64,000 bases of DNA, from the NCBI RefSeq assembly GCF_003265705.1, contig NW_020312968.1, positions 812,305 to 876,304 of the forward strand, read 5' to 3'. A program made the translations under genes and the position numbers. This document shows, piece after piece, positions 33,031 through 45,739 of the stretch (within the stretch, counting starts at the first letter, position 1; each line of letters starts with the position of its first letter). Source of the stretch: Callorhinus ursinus. Lineage: Eukaryota > Chordata > Mammalia > Carnivora > Otariidae. The notes under the pieces are model-generated. The model was not told where the DNA came from. It searched no databases and worked only from the letters and a program-made list of their open reading frames with translations.

Positions 33031-35394
33031 GAGACTATAATTGGTATAGTCAGTGACCATGTATTATAGTGGAGGTTATGGACGTCCTGCCCAGATGCCC
33101 TCAGCACTCACTGCTCCCCTACAAGTTGGCAGCTTCTGAGGGCAAACAACAGCCACTGCCTGTCTGAGGGCTTCCTCTGGTCTCTGGGGTGTGCCCAGAC
33201 CACACGCAGGGCAGGTTGGGAGTTAATGCCCTGGGAGGACCTCTCACCAAATGACAGTGGGAAGTGATGTATATGTGTCTTACCTTCCTTGCCCTTCAAG
33301 TAGGACAAGGCTGAGCCATGTTCGATACCACGCCCCAGAGGTCTCCAGCAGACTGGGCCCGAGTTGCCCTGGTAACATGTCCCTGACACTCCTGCGTTGG
33401 CTTCCTCCATTCATGGTTGCCCTCCACCCACCCCCCACCAGTGGGAGAGCCAGGGGAGTATGTCCCAAGGGAGCGAGGGGAATCCAGCCATGTATCAGAA
33501 TTACTTGAATACGCCACAGTAGCACAAAACAAAGCAGAGTCTTATTCACCTCATACGTTACCAATAAATATTTGTTTAATAAATTAAGTGCGTCTAAGAA
33601 GGTGCTACCTGGGCATGTGGCTTTCTTCTTGTTTATGGGAATTCATTAAGGAGTGCTCTCTTATGTCTACTCTGTCACTGGAAAGCACAGCGTCATCCCA
33701 GGGAGAAAAATAATTCCCTTGATAATTATCCTTCCCACCCCCCCCTTTTTTTAACCCTTTTTTTTTTTATCAGGGATGGCAAAGTCACCTGCCTATGGAG
33801 GTCAGGCTGGCAAGCCAATTCAAAACTGCTGTGAGCTGACACATGAATGTAATAAAGGGAGTGGCCACTCAGGTCCTACTACTCGCTGCCATGCAGGATG
33901 AAGGCCTTTTGCCCCCAGATCTTCTTTATGTATATTTTTGTGTCAGAGACTTATTTTAAATGATTAACAATGAATTCCATTTTTTTTGTAAGCATCTCAT
34001 CCACGGGCACGAACTCTGCTATCAGAAACCTTCCGACATGTTATCTCAGCTCTGAGCAATGACCCAAGTTCACCTTGGTAGCCACAAGAACTAATTTAAA
34101 TGATAAAGTAGACCACAGCACCTGTCCCTGGTTTTCATAAGGCTCAGAGAAGCTGTGCTCTAAGAGGGGCTCATCCCTCGTTTTCAAACCTGAATTCCCT
34201 TTCACATTATGTGTGGCTGAGTTCATTTGCCTCCCCAAGCGGACACTGATCTAGAATTGTGCAAGCAGATCTCATTTCCAGACCTCATGGAAAATTAATT
34301 TTCATAATTCTCTCAGTTCCTGCCTGTCTATACATATCTTTCTTCATTAACCACTTTATTTCCATCCGAACTGCCTCTGTCCCACATCTGGGAGGTGCAG
34401 ACTGCAGGCAACTTTTAGCCGTGTGTTAGCAACAAGCGTTCTCAAGTCCTGAGCTACTGGTCTCGGAGTCTACCTTGCAGTGCCCTTTAAAATATGAGTG
34501 TAGTACCAAAAAAAGCATTAAGTCCCATTATGAATAATTAAATCAAATAAAATCTTAAGGAATATTGCTCTAGTGAGAGATGCCTAGGTGTGTTTGAACC
34601 CACAGTGGTTCTTTGCTCAAGTTTAATAAGTTTTTTGATTGTACAAAGGATGCTTTAAGCTTACACGAAAGGCTTCTCATGGGCCCCCTGCTCCGAAGAG
34701 ACCCTTCTGCAGGAACAGTTCTGTTCTGCTTTGATTTTGAAACATTCCCTAATTAATCTGGGCCCCATCCACCTACAGCCTACATCTCGCCAGTGGCTCC
34801 CTCCTGAAATTGGCCCCGGGGTACCAGCCTATCAGACATCTGTTTTTGTTCCTGTTTACATGGGTCAGGTGGAAGGTTCTACAAATGAAAATCATCATTT
34901 AGTTGGGGTCTACGGGGCCATCCCCTATGAGGGCTTTTCTTCTGTTGTTCTATGTTTGGAGAAGGGTTTGTTTTCCCTTTTCTTTTTTAATTAAACTACA
35001 GATTTGGCGTTGCTGCCACAGAGTTCACACCATGCTCTGTCAGAAAGCGGGTGATGAGGCACTAGATGCTCGGACGGGATCAGTGTCCTCAGCCAACCTG
35101 AAGGGAACATCAGTGCATGGCAGCATTGCTCGTGGGGAGCTATTTTCATGCTCCTGCAGAATTAGTTGTTTTCATACGGGTGTGCATTTTTTAATGCTAT
35201 GGCTTTCTTTTTCTTTCCTTTTTTTAAAGCAGTGGAATGCATTTGCAAACAAATTCTCATGTGGCATATCTGTATCAATAAAGATAGCTGCTTCTGTTGG
35301 AAAGGTTGGAGAAGGAAGAGGGAGAGCGCTCCTGTGGTCCTGCCCCAAGTCCGATGGGAAACCTCTGAGCTCTGGGCCCTACTACCCAGTGTCA
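33031..35394. other. No gene or clear repeat
   Basis: 2.4 kb of unique-looking DNA. It contains a C-then-T homopolymer tract at about 33728-33769 and overlapping short frames (33108-33564; 34903-35433, 176 codons) that I do not recognise as protein. Confidence 0.4.
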
Positions 35395-35548
35395 GGTCCC
35401 TGGGCCACCTGGGGTCACCTTGGAGCCTGTTAGAGATGCAGAATTCTGGGCCCCACCTCTGCCCACTTAGCAGCACAGGCTGCAGTTTAACAAGATCCCC
35501 AGGTGATTCCAATGCACATTAAGGTCTGCAAAGCACCGTTAGAACTCT
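35395..35548 (+). repeat. MER5A (hAT-Charlie) element
   Basis: CTTGGAGCCTGTTAGAGATG, GAATTCTGGGCCCCACCTCT, TTAACAAGATCCCCAGGTGA and CCAATGCACATTAAGGTCTG follow MER5A. Confidence 0.8.
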
Positions 35549-37084
35549 GGTCAGGACTTCCCTCAATGGTCTAATAAAGACCGTCCCAATCACTAGGCTC
35601 AAATGCTGCTTATTGGTTTCTCCAAAACCAGTTTCCAATTGTGACACTGTATGTGTCTACTTTGAAACTGAAGTTAATTCAACTTCATTTATCCTTGGTA
35701 TTCTTTGAGATAACAGAAAATAAGATTGAATCCAACCTTGGGCATTGGTGGCCATGACTAGGAATATGAGAGAGATTATTCATGGCTCTTTCAGAGCAGC
35801 ATCTGTCTCCAATGGGCCCTGGGCTCTCTGGATACATATGGCCATGCTTCCTGCAGTCACTCTCCAGTCATGGAATGACTTACCGCCTTGGGCGGTCTTC
35901 GGCTCCAGAATGACTTCCACAAATGGGCCCATTGTACCTCACAGTGCCATGACTTGCTCAAGTGAATATACATTAAATGTCTGGGTGGACATCCAGAAAG
36001 AACTCTATCCCCAAGTGATGTGACTAAGAAATCATCGAGGCTCTCGATGTCTCAGGTCATGTGATCAACCGGTCCCAGATTTCCCTGGCCTTTTCTGGCT
36101 TTAGCACTAAAATTCCCTCATCCCAGGAAGCGCTGCAGTCCTGGGCAAACTGACAGTTGATCAGACTCGCCTACAAGCAAGGACAGGCATGTTTAATTAC
36201 CCAAAACTCTGAGCATTATGGTGGAAATGGCGAAACAAGCTCTGAATTTTATATTTTCTTCAATGCCCAGGTATATGAATTTTAAAAAGTGGCTTAATGA
36301 TATTGTTTCAACACTTAGTTCTTAGAGAGCAGTCGCAAATGATTCCAAGATACGAAACAGGTGTTTCTGCATGGTCTGCTGGATAGAATGAAGAAAAACG
36401 TCCTCCCAGATTACCCTAAGATGACGTACCCATTGGTTTCTAGTTTCACATGAAAAATACGCTCAATCACATAGGCGACAGGATTCCATCTGGCCTGTCT
36501 GTAATATTCAGAGCTGAAATGGAAGCCTCTGTGTCATTTCTAGATTCAGGCAAAAATCTCACAATGCTTCATGAAGCAATTAAAACAGGTGTGCGTCATC
36601 CACACTTGCTGCTTCTGCAAACAGTCAGCCCACATCCTCATGGGCCGGAAAATTACTTTTGGTGTGGGTCTGGGCAAAATGCTTTGGCGAGGCATTGTTT
36701 TGTGGCCACCAGTATCTTCGGAGGGGATTCTGGGTTCCCTTTAGAGAACTGTCACTTTCTGTATTGTCACGGAGGAATTTCACACCCAAAGACCCTCTAA
36801 TTTACTATCCTTGGGTCTGGTTCTCATCTTCTTCCAGCTTTAATATAGTCCTGGGTTCTAGTAACACAGTGATGTTTGAACTTCCTGTCTTACTTATATA
36901 GACAACAGTGATTGCCAGAATGTGAGAGGCCAGGCCTTCACAAACGCCAAAAGCCTCAAAAAAAAAAAAAACAAAAACAAAAAACACGGAGTGTCATTTA
37001 CATTTTTAACTATAAAAAATGCTATGAATGGAAGTTTAAAGCCTCTTAGGCCAATGGATATCACATTTGGTTAGTACCTGAGAA
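35549..37084. other. No gene seen
   Basis: Unique-looking DNA. The A-rich tract at 36957-36982 has no AATAAA upstream, so I did not call a retrocopy. Confidence 0.4.
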
Positions 37085-37212
37085 ATATCAGGTAAGTTTG
37101 AAAAAAATATTGATGTCTGGATCCTATGACACAGATTCTGATTTAATTAATCTGGAGTGAGGCTTTAGCATGAAATTTTTAAAAGCTTTTCAGTTGATTC
37201 TAATGTAGAAAA
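37085..37212 (+). repeat. MER5-like remnant
   Basis: GACACAGATTCTGATTTAAT, GGAGTGAGGCTTTAGCATGA and CTTTTCAGTTGATTCTAATG resemble the 3' half of MER5-type elements. Confidence 0.5.
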
Positions 37213-37984
37213 TTAGTCTTTATAGTCCCTAATTTGGTGTTATTTATTTGTTCCTTCTTTCCTTTGTTCGTGCATATCTGCTTATTGCCTTCCCATAAAT
37301 TAATTGATTCATTGATCCATTCATTCATTTATCCCTTCTGCTTACTTCAGCGTTGCATAATATTACCCCCAATGAAAGGAGAGAGAACTCTGGGCAAGGT
37401 GGTTTTTTTCAAACCATGGATTCTTTTAAAGTTATCGGATCCAATGATATGGTTCCAGGGTAAATCGTGATCAGAAATTTTCCCTGAGTCTAAGCACAAA
37501 TTCAGATAAAATATTTCACCTCTTCATCTTCTACCTCAGATGTACCTGAGGGGTATATAATAAAAAGTGCACAAGTTGTTTCTAAACAATTTTAAAACTA
37601 ATTGGTTAAGGTCAACTTTGACTTCTGAATATAAGCTTGTGTTAATTCTCTACTCATATTCATTAAATGTGCAGTTCAATTACTAACACTTAAAGATGTC
37701 ATCAAACACAGCGTAATTCATGCTATTTATAATCATAAAGATGATTCTAAATGCAGTGGGAGAAAATTTATTCCTCATTAACGACTCTGTCATTTTGAAA
37801 TCTCAGAATATTCTTGGATCTAAAATATTATACTTAGGGATCTGTGCATCATTTTTTGGGTTGTCATGGAAGGAGCACTGGACCGAGGGTCTGGTGAGCT
37901 TTACCAGACTCATCTTTCTACAAAGCAAATCTGATTATTATCTGATTAATTTCTACAAAGAAAACCTGGTTATTGTCCTAGTTT
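37213..37984. other. No gene seen
   Basis: AT-rich unique-looking DNA. Confidence 0.35.
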
Positions 37985-38133
37985 GGTGGTGCTCACACTT
38001 TAGTGCAAATTTTCAGCATCACCTGGAGGGCTTGTGCAAATACAGAGCATTGGGCCTCCCATAGAGTTTCTCATTCAGTAGGTTGGTGTGGGAGGTTAAA
38101 ACTGTGGGGTGCACACTTTGAGAACCACTGCCT
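37985..38133 (+). repeat. MER5A element, first of adjacent pair
   Basis: CAGCATCACCTGGAGGGCTT, TTTCTCATTCAGTAGGTTGG and CACTTTGAGAACCACTGCC, with the 3' inverted terminus well preserved. Confidence 0.85.
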
Positions 38134-38187
38134 TATACGTACACCTCTGCAGGCTGCCTGGTTCCTTGTGCTTTTTTTCTTAAGGTG

Positions 38188-38328
38188 AAGTCTGAGCCCA
38201 GGAGCACTGATGTCACCTGGGAGCTTCTTAGAAACTCAGAATTTCTAGACCTATTGTGTCAGAATCTGCATTTTAACAAGATGCCTGGGTAATTTTTACG
38301 CTCAGTAAAGTTTGAGGATCACTGGTCT
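38188..38328 (+). repeat. MER5A element, second of adjacent pair
   Basis: GATGTCACCTGGGAGCTTCT, GTCAGAATCTGCATTTTAAC, AAGATGCCTGGGTAATTTTT and GTTTGAGGATCACTGGTC. Confidence 0.85.
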
Positions 38329-38334
38329 AAGCCC

Positions 38335-38788
38335 AAATCCTTAACACAATGGACAGGGCTCCTCAATTTCTGGCTCCACGCCTCCTTCTCTTGAGCCACT
38401 TTCTGCCAGTTTCCTTATGTCTCTATCGCACTAGCCCACTTTTCCTTGATCCTTCTATGTTTGCTCTTATGGTTTCAAGGTTTCATAAATGCTGTTCCCT
38501 CCACCTGGACTGACTTTTCCCCTTCTTTGATTGACAGGCTCAATTTATCCTTCAAGATGTAGCTCAGATTTCCTTTTCTGGGAAGCTTGTCCTGATTTCG
38601 CTATGCAGACTATTTCTTACATCTCTGCCCTGTCACTTACATCATTGTATTATAATTACCTGTTTAATTGCATATTCCTCCCTTTATACTATAAGCTCTC
38701 CAATAGCAGTGATACATGTCTTAACGGTCTCCATAACTCCATTCATCAAGCATGGAGCACGCGCTCAATAAACATGGCATGAATGAAT
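38335..38788 (+). repeat. L2 LINE 3' region, about 450 bp
   Basis: CTCAATTTCTGGCTCCACGC, GTTCCCTCCACCTGGACTGA, TTCAAGATGTAGCTCAGATT, GGAAGCTTGTCCTGATTTC and CGCTCAATAAACATGGCATG give a continuous L2 3' end. Confidence 0.88.
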
Positions 38789-38808
38789 GGGTCAAGAAAT
38801 GGTGACAC

Positions 38809-39007
38809 TCGGTGTGCCTGGGTGTCTCAGTCGGTTAAGCATCTGACTTCGGCTCAGGTCATGATCCCAGGGTCCTGGGATCGAGCCGCACGTCGGGCTC
38901 CCTGCTCAGTGGGGAGCCTGCTTCTCCCTCTCCCTCTGCCTGCCACTCTGGCTACTTGTGCTCTCTCTTTCTCTGTGTCAAATAAATAAATAAAATTAAA
39001 AAAAAAA
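38809..39007 (+). mobile_element. Carnivore SINE, plus strand
   Basis: Full-length SINE: GTGTGCCTGGGTGTCTCAGT, TCAGGTCATGATCCCAGGGT, GATCGAGCC box, CAAATAAATAAATAAAATT and A tail. The 16-bp duplications (AAGAAATGGTGACACT at 38793-38808, AAGAAATCGTGTCACT at 39008-39023) differ at two sites. Inserted just after the L2 end. Confidence 0.96.
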
Positions 39008-39154
39008 AAGAAATCGTGTCACTTTGGTTAAGTCACAACGTCTTTGAGACTGTTTACTCATTTGCAAAAAGGGGGTAGATTACGGAATCTATAGCTGCCT
39101 CCTTGCCATCAAATTTACTGCTCTCTCTATAATTCCAAGTTATTTGAAATTTTC

Positions 39155-39280
39155 TACAGATATTTATCAAGCAAATACTGAGTGCTGAGCATGTGGCTGT
39201 AGAGAGGACAGTAATCATGGCCCCTTGCCCTTGTGGCCTTTCCAATCTGCTGAGAGAGACAGACCATAAAGAAGTCCTAA
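39155..39280 (-). repeat. Probable L2 fragment
   Basis: TATTTATCAAGCAAATACTG followed by GGCCCCTTGCCCTTGTGGCC resembles reverse-complement L2. Confidence 0.45.
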
Positions 39281-40659
39281 GGAAAACAACTTATTTTCAT
39301 TTGGTTCAGTGCTTATCAGAGGATATGAAGGGTGTTATGGCTTATATAAGAGGGAAAGTTAACCCAGTCGGAGAACCTAAGCACTCCTTACATTATTTGC
39401 ACTAATATTTTATGAACCCAAGACAAAGAAGAAAATGTATTAATTTTCTGTATATGGTTCTTGGAAAATATCTTGATAGGTCCAGGAAAATTATAAGCTA
39501 AGAAAATCAGCTAAACTAATGAAATGGGCCAGATGAGAATCTTCTCTGATTCTTCACTGTTCTATGGCTTTCTAAGTGAAAAGAGCTTGGGATGCAGCAA
39601 ACAATCTAGAAACTATACTGAACAAACGGGGCAGTGACAGAGCTACTGTACACGGTGGGGTGTAGGATCTGGTTTTAGTGGAGGGGATGCTGAATCAGGC
39701 AGGAGGAGCCGAAGGTTCTAGTCCTGAGTCTACCACGAAAAACTCTGAAGACCAAGCCTGAGTTCTCTCAATTGCGAAATAATGAGGATGAATTGATGCT
39801 TTATAAAATCAGGTATCTTCCCAGGGACTCAGAAAGCTGCCAGTTCCTGTGTCAGACAGTGATTTTCAGAGGACGCACCAGGGTGTTTCCTTGGCGGCAC
39901 AGCTACTCATTCCTGAGCCACTTGGGTAAATTAAATTGTCTCTTCCATTCCCCCACAACGGTCCCTTCCAGCTGATGGGACTGGAACAGTCAACATGTGA
40001 GATAGGAGTTCAGCCTTGCAGACACTGGGACGGACTGTGGCAAAACAGAGCAGGAAGGATCCCTCCTTCCTCTGAGGTGTTCTTCATTTTCAGTACAAGT
40101 TCCACTAAGCTGCCATTCAGCAGTTGCAGGAAGAGATATATCATCTGAAGAAGCCCAGCCAAATATTTGATTTGGATGATTATGCTGCAGGTGTCTCATC
40201 AGACCTGCAGTGCCTGGATTACTAATTATTTTTCCTCAACCTAGTGCCTCTTGCAGGGAAGACAGAGCATGGCAGGAATCATGAGGGATGGCTCTAATAA
40301 ATGAGGCCCTGGACAGCCGATGACAGGGGTTGGCTGGAGAAGCAGAAGCGGTAAAGACAATGCAATCAGTGGGCAGAGAAGAGGGTGGGCCCCATCAAAC
40401 AGTTAGACTGGGAGAAGTGGAAACAGGAGCTATCTATGGCCACCTCTCTTGGTTCAAGGAAAACAGCCATCATTTATAAAGTTGAGCCATAAAGGGCTGC
40501 TCATGACCACAGAATCTTCAGGTAGGCTGAGGACTGAAACTGAATACTTCAGTTTTCATATACCTTTTAGTGCCTGGTGACACAAAAGAGCTAACGTAGC
40601 TTTCCAAGCTGCCCAGATCTATTACGGCAGTAAGATAATTTCACACCTATAGTCATTTT
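39281..40659. other. No gene seen
   Basis: Unique-looking DNA with no recognised exon or repeat. Confidence 0.4.
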
Positions 40660-40822
40660 GCCACATATAAAGGACATGCACGTCTGCTATTTTGTTTCAG
40701 CCTCCCAACAAAGTGAGAGATACTTAATTATCCTGATTTTGACCAAGGAATATTACAAGGGCTTAGTACTAGAGACTAAGCGATTTCTGCAAGGTCACAC
40801 AGCTGGGAAATGTTAGGACCTT
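40660..40822 (-). repeat. MIR remnant
   Basis: TTGTTTCAGCCTCCCAACAA, TGCAAGGTCACACAGCTGGG and AAATGTTAGGACCTTGGC follow antisense MIR. Confidence 0.65.
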
Positions 40823-41791
40823 GGCTGGGTCCCTCTGAGCCCAAGACCAGGACCGTTCCAGGTGCCATCTTGCCTCAGTCGAGTTGTAAGAGTCTTTTAG
40901 CTCATTTGGAGCGAGAGGTCAGCGTGCAAAGGTTCATTCCCGTGACAGCTAATGGGCTTCCAGATGCTACATCCATAGACTACCTTCGTTCTTTCAGATC
41001 TCTTTATGAAATGGCCACGTATATGTGGACAAGCACAGACCTGTCCCTGCACCTAGAATAAATGGTTAAGTACATTCTATACATTGATGACGTCCAATTT
41101 AGTCTTTAGCCTAGATTCCTTTATTTTTTGGGGGGGGGGGATTCAAGTGCATATATTTAGCTACCTACTGAACTTGTCTCTTATATAATCAATGAATCCA
41201 TGGCCACGAGCCCCAGAGCCCCAAACCAGTTCCTCTACTTTTCTCTGTGTAGACTGGGACTGCCATACTCCAACTTTATCGAGACAGAAAATTGGTATCA
41301 TCCTTATTCTTTCCTGTCACTCAGCACACCCTTTGCTTCTCACTGGAAGGGTCAGCTTCCATGGTACGGCACGGGTGACCCATGCAGTCACACAGAACCC
41401 TGTGCCCAGAAGGGCCTCATCCTTGGGGTTTAATGTTCTGCCACCACTGTCCTGAAACTTCATATTTCTCTTTGAACCTGTGTTTTATAAGAGAAGCTTG
41501 CTAGGACAGTGAAGTAGAATGGGGTCATGTGTATGGGCATATACACCCGTCCACCAAGCAGTGGGGCCAGGCTCTGGGCTCCTGTGAGGATCTCCACATG
41601 TTCTGTGAATATTCCCATGCCCAAGGAAGAACTATATTCAATAGCAAATGAAACACACTATGCAGGGTTGAGACTGCAGAAAAAAAGAAAAAGCTTTTCC
41701 CCACTTTTTGAACAAGGAACCCATCATTTGCATTTTACACTGGGCCCCACCGATTATGTTGCCTGCCTTGCTAACCAGTTGTAACCTTTCC
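40823..41791. other. No supported gene
   Basis: Unique-looking DNA with a T run and a 10-G run near 41129-41149. Forward frames here (40810-41061, 41192-41455, 41527-41784) match nothing recognisable. Confidence 0.35.
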
Positions 41792-41819
41792 TAAAACAAA
41801 ACAAAACAAAACAAAACCC
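41792..41819. repeat. (AAAAC)n simple repeat
   Basis: About five AAAAC units. Confidence 0.9.
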
Positions 41820-41849
41820 AAACAATCAAATCTATTGCATATCTTGAAT

Positions 41850-42795
41850 CTATTTCCTTCCATTCTTATTGATACTGTCTCATTCAGGAAATGATTCCTT
41901 TCACTGAAATTATTACAACAGCTTCCTCTCTGGTCTTCTGGTCTCCAGGCTTGGTCCCTCCTCCAGTGTTCTCTTCTCTGTGACGTGGCCAGAGTCATTT
42001 TCCTAAACAGCAGCTCTTATTCTCTCACCACTGTGAAATGACCTCAACCCCATCCCAGATGGCTCTGTATTACTCCTGGGATAAATGTCAAACTCCTTAA
42101 TAAGGTTTAATGAGGTCCTTTATAAGTTGTTTACTACTTGTGATGGCTAATTCTATGTGTCACCTTGGCTTGGTACCCAGACATTTGGTCAAACATCAGT
42201 CTAGATGTCACTGTGAAGGTATTTATTAGATGAAATTAACACTGAAATCAGTAGACTTCAAGGAAAGCATAGAATGGGTGGGCCTCATTAAATCAGTTGA
42301 AGGTCTTACAAGAAAAAGACTGAGGTCCCCTGAGGAAGAAGGAATTCTGGCTCCAGACCGCCTTTGGACTTGAGTTGCAACATTAACTCCTCCCTGGATT
42401 TTCTGCCTGCAGGCCAACCCTATGCATTTGGACTTGCCAGCCTCCACAATCACGTAAGCCAATTCCTCAACTTCTTTCTTGCTCTCTCAAATTCCTTTAA
42501 AATCCCATATTTCTCTCACCTCCAGATATTTGCCATTTTTATTTTTTATGAAAGGAATACTCTTCCCTGTTATTCTCAATTTATTAACACTTACCTCCAG
42601 TTCTGGGCTACAGGCCCCTCTTAAATTCTCCCAATCACTAAATATAAGAGTGATACTTCTTGACTGTCCCCTTCACTGGGCTATACACTCTATAGGGATA
42701 GGGACCATGTGTATTTTGTTAAGACTTTTATCCCCTACACAATATAGTAAGTAGTATCTGGCTTACAGAAGGAACTCTTGCATGAATGAACAAAT
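41850..42795 (+). repeat. L2 LINE interrupted by an MLT2 LTR
   Basis: Left part 41850-42133: TTACAACAGCTTCCTCTCTG, GACGTGGCCAGAGTCATTTT, GGATAAATGTCAAACTCCTT. Right part 42459-42795: AACTTCTTTCTTGCTCTCTC, CTCACCTCCAGATATTTGCC, TATAGGGATAGGGACCATGT, GCATGAATGAAC. Both are sense-strand L2 in consensus order, so they are one copy split by the LTR. Confidence 0.7.
42134..42458 (+). repeat. MLT2-type (ERVL) LTR
   Basis: Starts TACTTGTGATGGCTAATTCT and continues GTGTCACCTTGGCTTGGTAC, AGACATTTGGTCAAACATCA, GTGGGCCTCATTAAATCAGT, GCCTCCACAATCACGTAAGC. A solitary LTR of the MLT2 type inserted into an older L2. Confidence 0.75.
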
Positions 42796-43580
42796 CGAAA
42801 AAATGAGTCAGTTAAAAGGGGCATAACTTCGTACTGTTAGAGAGAATGACAAATTCACACAACATGTGGCATTAATATGGCCCTTGTATGCCAAGATCTC
42901 ACACATCCTCCTTACAAGGTTTGTTTTAAGGAGATATTGGCAGGCTTGATGATGCTAGTTAAAATTTCAACCTGATAAAGAAAAAAATAAATGGATCCTT
43001 CACTAATTGCCTTATCTCTTTTAAAGCCTGAGGGTAGCCATGAAGCAACATTAAAGGATTAGATTATATTTGATGGTCTGTGAGGGATATCATTACTGAT
43101 TAAGAGTCAAATCTCCAATGTTTTCTTTGTGCCTGGAGTACTCCATTATGGATCAAAGAAAATCCACAAACACAAACAAATAACCATATTTTCTGGGAGG
43201 ATAAAAAGGTCCATAAACAGAGTAGGAAAAGGAGAATCTGAAGTATTACATTTAGTTCCTGTGGTTCAACTTTAACAAGTGTGGGGCTCAGTCAGCCATT
43301 CCCTTATGATGAAAGAGTCATCAGTGCCAACAAGGGACCCGTGGTACCTATCAATCATTAATACGCCAACAATGTCTATTTCACCACCACCCCTGGTGTA
43401 GTGAAGGTAAAGTGTAGGAGGCTGCCACGAATTCTCCTGGATCCAAAGAAGGGGCCAGCACCCAGACTTTGTTTCTTTTAGTCCTGAAGCCATTTTCCTA
43501 CGAATTCTTGACACACGGGATCAGGTCATGGATGAATGTCCACAGTCTCTTCAGACATAGGATTTCTCTCTAAAATCTAT
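42796..43580. other. No gene seen
   Basis: AT-rich unique-looking DNA. Confidence 0.35.
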
Positions 43581-44225
43581 TCTTTCAACCCAAAAGGGTG
43601 GGTTCTAGGCCTCTCGGGGCGTGCCCCGGTCTAGGTGTCGTGTGAAACGGTGCGGTCAGTGGCTGGTGGGACGCAAGGTTACTTTCAGTTCCACAGCGAC
43701 ACCTTTCCTCCTGCCTTCCATCTGTCGCTGTTCTGTGACTGTCTCTCACTCCGTAATAAATAGGTTTGCTAGTTCTGGTGATGCAGCCGCCAAGGCAATT
43801 GCCCCCTCTCTGAGAGGCGAGCCTCCCCCCCCACCCATACTTCACCCCACAGGCTGCCTGGCAGAGGCAGGGGGCAAGATGCACAGTGTAATAAATTCCA
43901 TCCACTGCTGAGCTGAGGGATAACAGATGGATAGGTTTCCTCGTGCAATTTCCACTTCACTTGGTTTGGGTACAAAATAGCAGAAGGGTGGTTTCTTCTT
44001 GTGCAATTTTCAAGCAGATGAAACAAGAGGCGGGGGGGGGGGGGGCCTGTGAGGCTGGGAGGAAAGTGAGGGACCGGATGGTCCTTTTGAGAAAGCCAAA
44101 TGAACAGGATGCCCTGAAAGCTCGATGAAGGACCCAGACTTGTTTTTGCTGCTAGATAGGAGTCAGTTCTTTCTTCCAAAGCCGCCTGCTCATCCCTACC
44201 AGGCATGGCAAAGGCAATGATCCTG
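43581..44225. other. CpG-containing unique block with 14-G run
   Basis: GC-rich for this window at 43600-43900, with scattered CpGs (GGGGCGTGCCCCGG, GAAACGGTGCGGTCAG). A pure G run of 14 lies at 44032-44045. A roughly 20-bp motif containing GTGCAATTT is repeated about 50 bp apart (43939-43960 and 43989-44010). No protein recognised in the frames at 43585-44206. Confidence 0.4.
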
Positions 44226-45739
44226 GGAGGCCAGACAGTCTGTTGTTCATGTTGTTATAGTGTTATGGTGATTGCAGTACAAATTCTCAGGGTGGAAAAA
44301 AAGGTATAATGACAGATTGTGTGATTATACCCATACTTATAATTAAGCTGTTACAATACAGACAAGCGCCTGCTCTCTAATGTCACCAACAGAAACCTCT
44401 TTGCTTGGAAAGGAAAGTGACTCACTCTGGCAATTAGGAGGAGTTCCCTACAGGACCTCATTTTCAAACCTTATGAACACTCCAGTAGGAAGATGTGTTG
44501 CTTGCTTGAATTACAGGAAAAAGCACCGAGATCCAGGAGCGACCACCTGATCTCCAGGTACAGGATATGGTACTGGTTAGAGAAGGAATTATTACCATCA
44601 CAAATAACCTCATTGCAATGCAGAAAGGACTTGGCTCCTGCAAAGCACTTTATCGTAGTGTTTACATCCAGCTCTGTGGGGCAAGTTGAATCTGCGGTTT
44701 TCCATTTTAGGCCTGAGAGAGAGCGTGAGAGGGAGAGAGAAAGAGAGAGAGAATACCCAGCAGGCAACAGAGTGAGCTGGTGTCCAGCTGGGCCTCCTGG
44801 CCACCTGCCAACATGGTGACTTCCACTGGCTGTCACTTGCCTGGTGGTAAAGTGGGTGGTTTCTGCCTGAATAGTCCTCAAAACCCCAGATGGATTGTGT
44901 TCAGTTTTTCCAGTAACTCAGAACATTTTTCAATTCCAAGGGAGTCAAAGGGGCTCATCCTTCTTTTTCTTCTTTTCTCTGCTTCCACTCCTCTTTGATT
45001 GCTAAGTCTCATTTCCTTTCCTCTGCAGCTCTTTCCTGCTAGATGCAGCTACAAGGGAGCCGACCACTGTCACCCACAAATATGTGCATGGGATTCTATT
45101 CAGGTAATCCATAATGCAACTGATGTAAAAACTCTTCAGCGATGAATGCCTTCCACTGTGTGGCAGGCGGCTGTTGTGAGATTTGCCCACGGAGTCCCTC
45201 CTTCCCTGGTGTGTGTGAACTTGGGGTTTCCCTTGGAAAGGGCTTTCATTTGATGGAGAAACCACTGTGAGGCAATTATTTGAGTCCATGGGTGGTTTTC
45301 TTGGAAGCTGTGTACCTTCTCTGGATACTGTACCTGCAATTCCAGGTAATACCTCTCCACGTCCAGAGAGGCAACTTAAAGTCTAATTAGTTGATGATGT
45401 TTGTGGCGTGTCTTGAAGATGCAATGCACACCACAAGCAGTATGAATGAATGGTACCATATTCACACCAAAATCGTTCTTAGGTGCAAATGCTCGAGGAA
45501 CTCACCCTGAATTAGTTCCATCAACACAGAGAACACATGCTTAATACCAACTATTTCTGAATTTTAAAAAACGACCACTTGGTTGAAACGTTGAAGGAGA
45601 AATGGTGGACGAAGTACACAGCAGGGCAGAGACTTGATGAGGAAACTATCAAAGGGAGAAGGAACAAACAGGAGTCTTCGGGTGGTCATTATCAAAGCTA
45701 CTGAGAGGAAATTTATAGATTTGCCTGCCCAGAGTCCTT
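44226..45739. other. No gene seen
   Basis: Unique-looking DNA with a GA-rich tract at 44713-44752. Confidence 0.35.

Noticed and set aside
34903..35433. 176-codon forward open frame
   Set aside because: Low-complexity Phe/Leu/Ser stretches and runs into a MER5A repeat; overlapping reverse frames of similar size point to chance.
36957..36982. A-rich tract as a possible retrocopy tail
   Set aside because: No AATAAA in the preceding 40 bp, no recognisable gene upstream and no target-site duplication.
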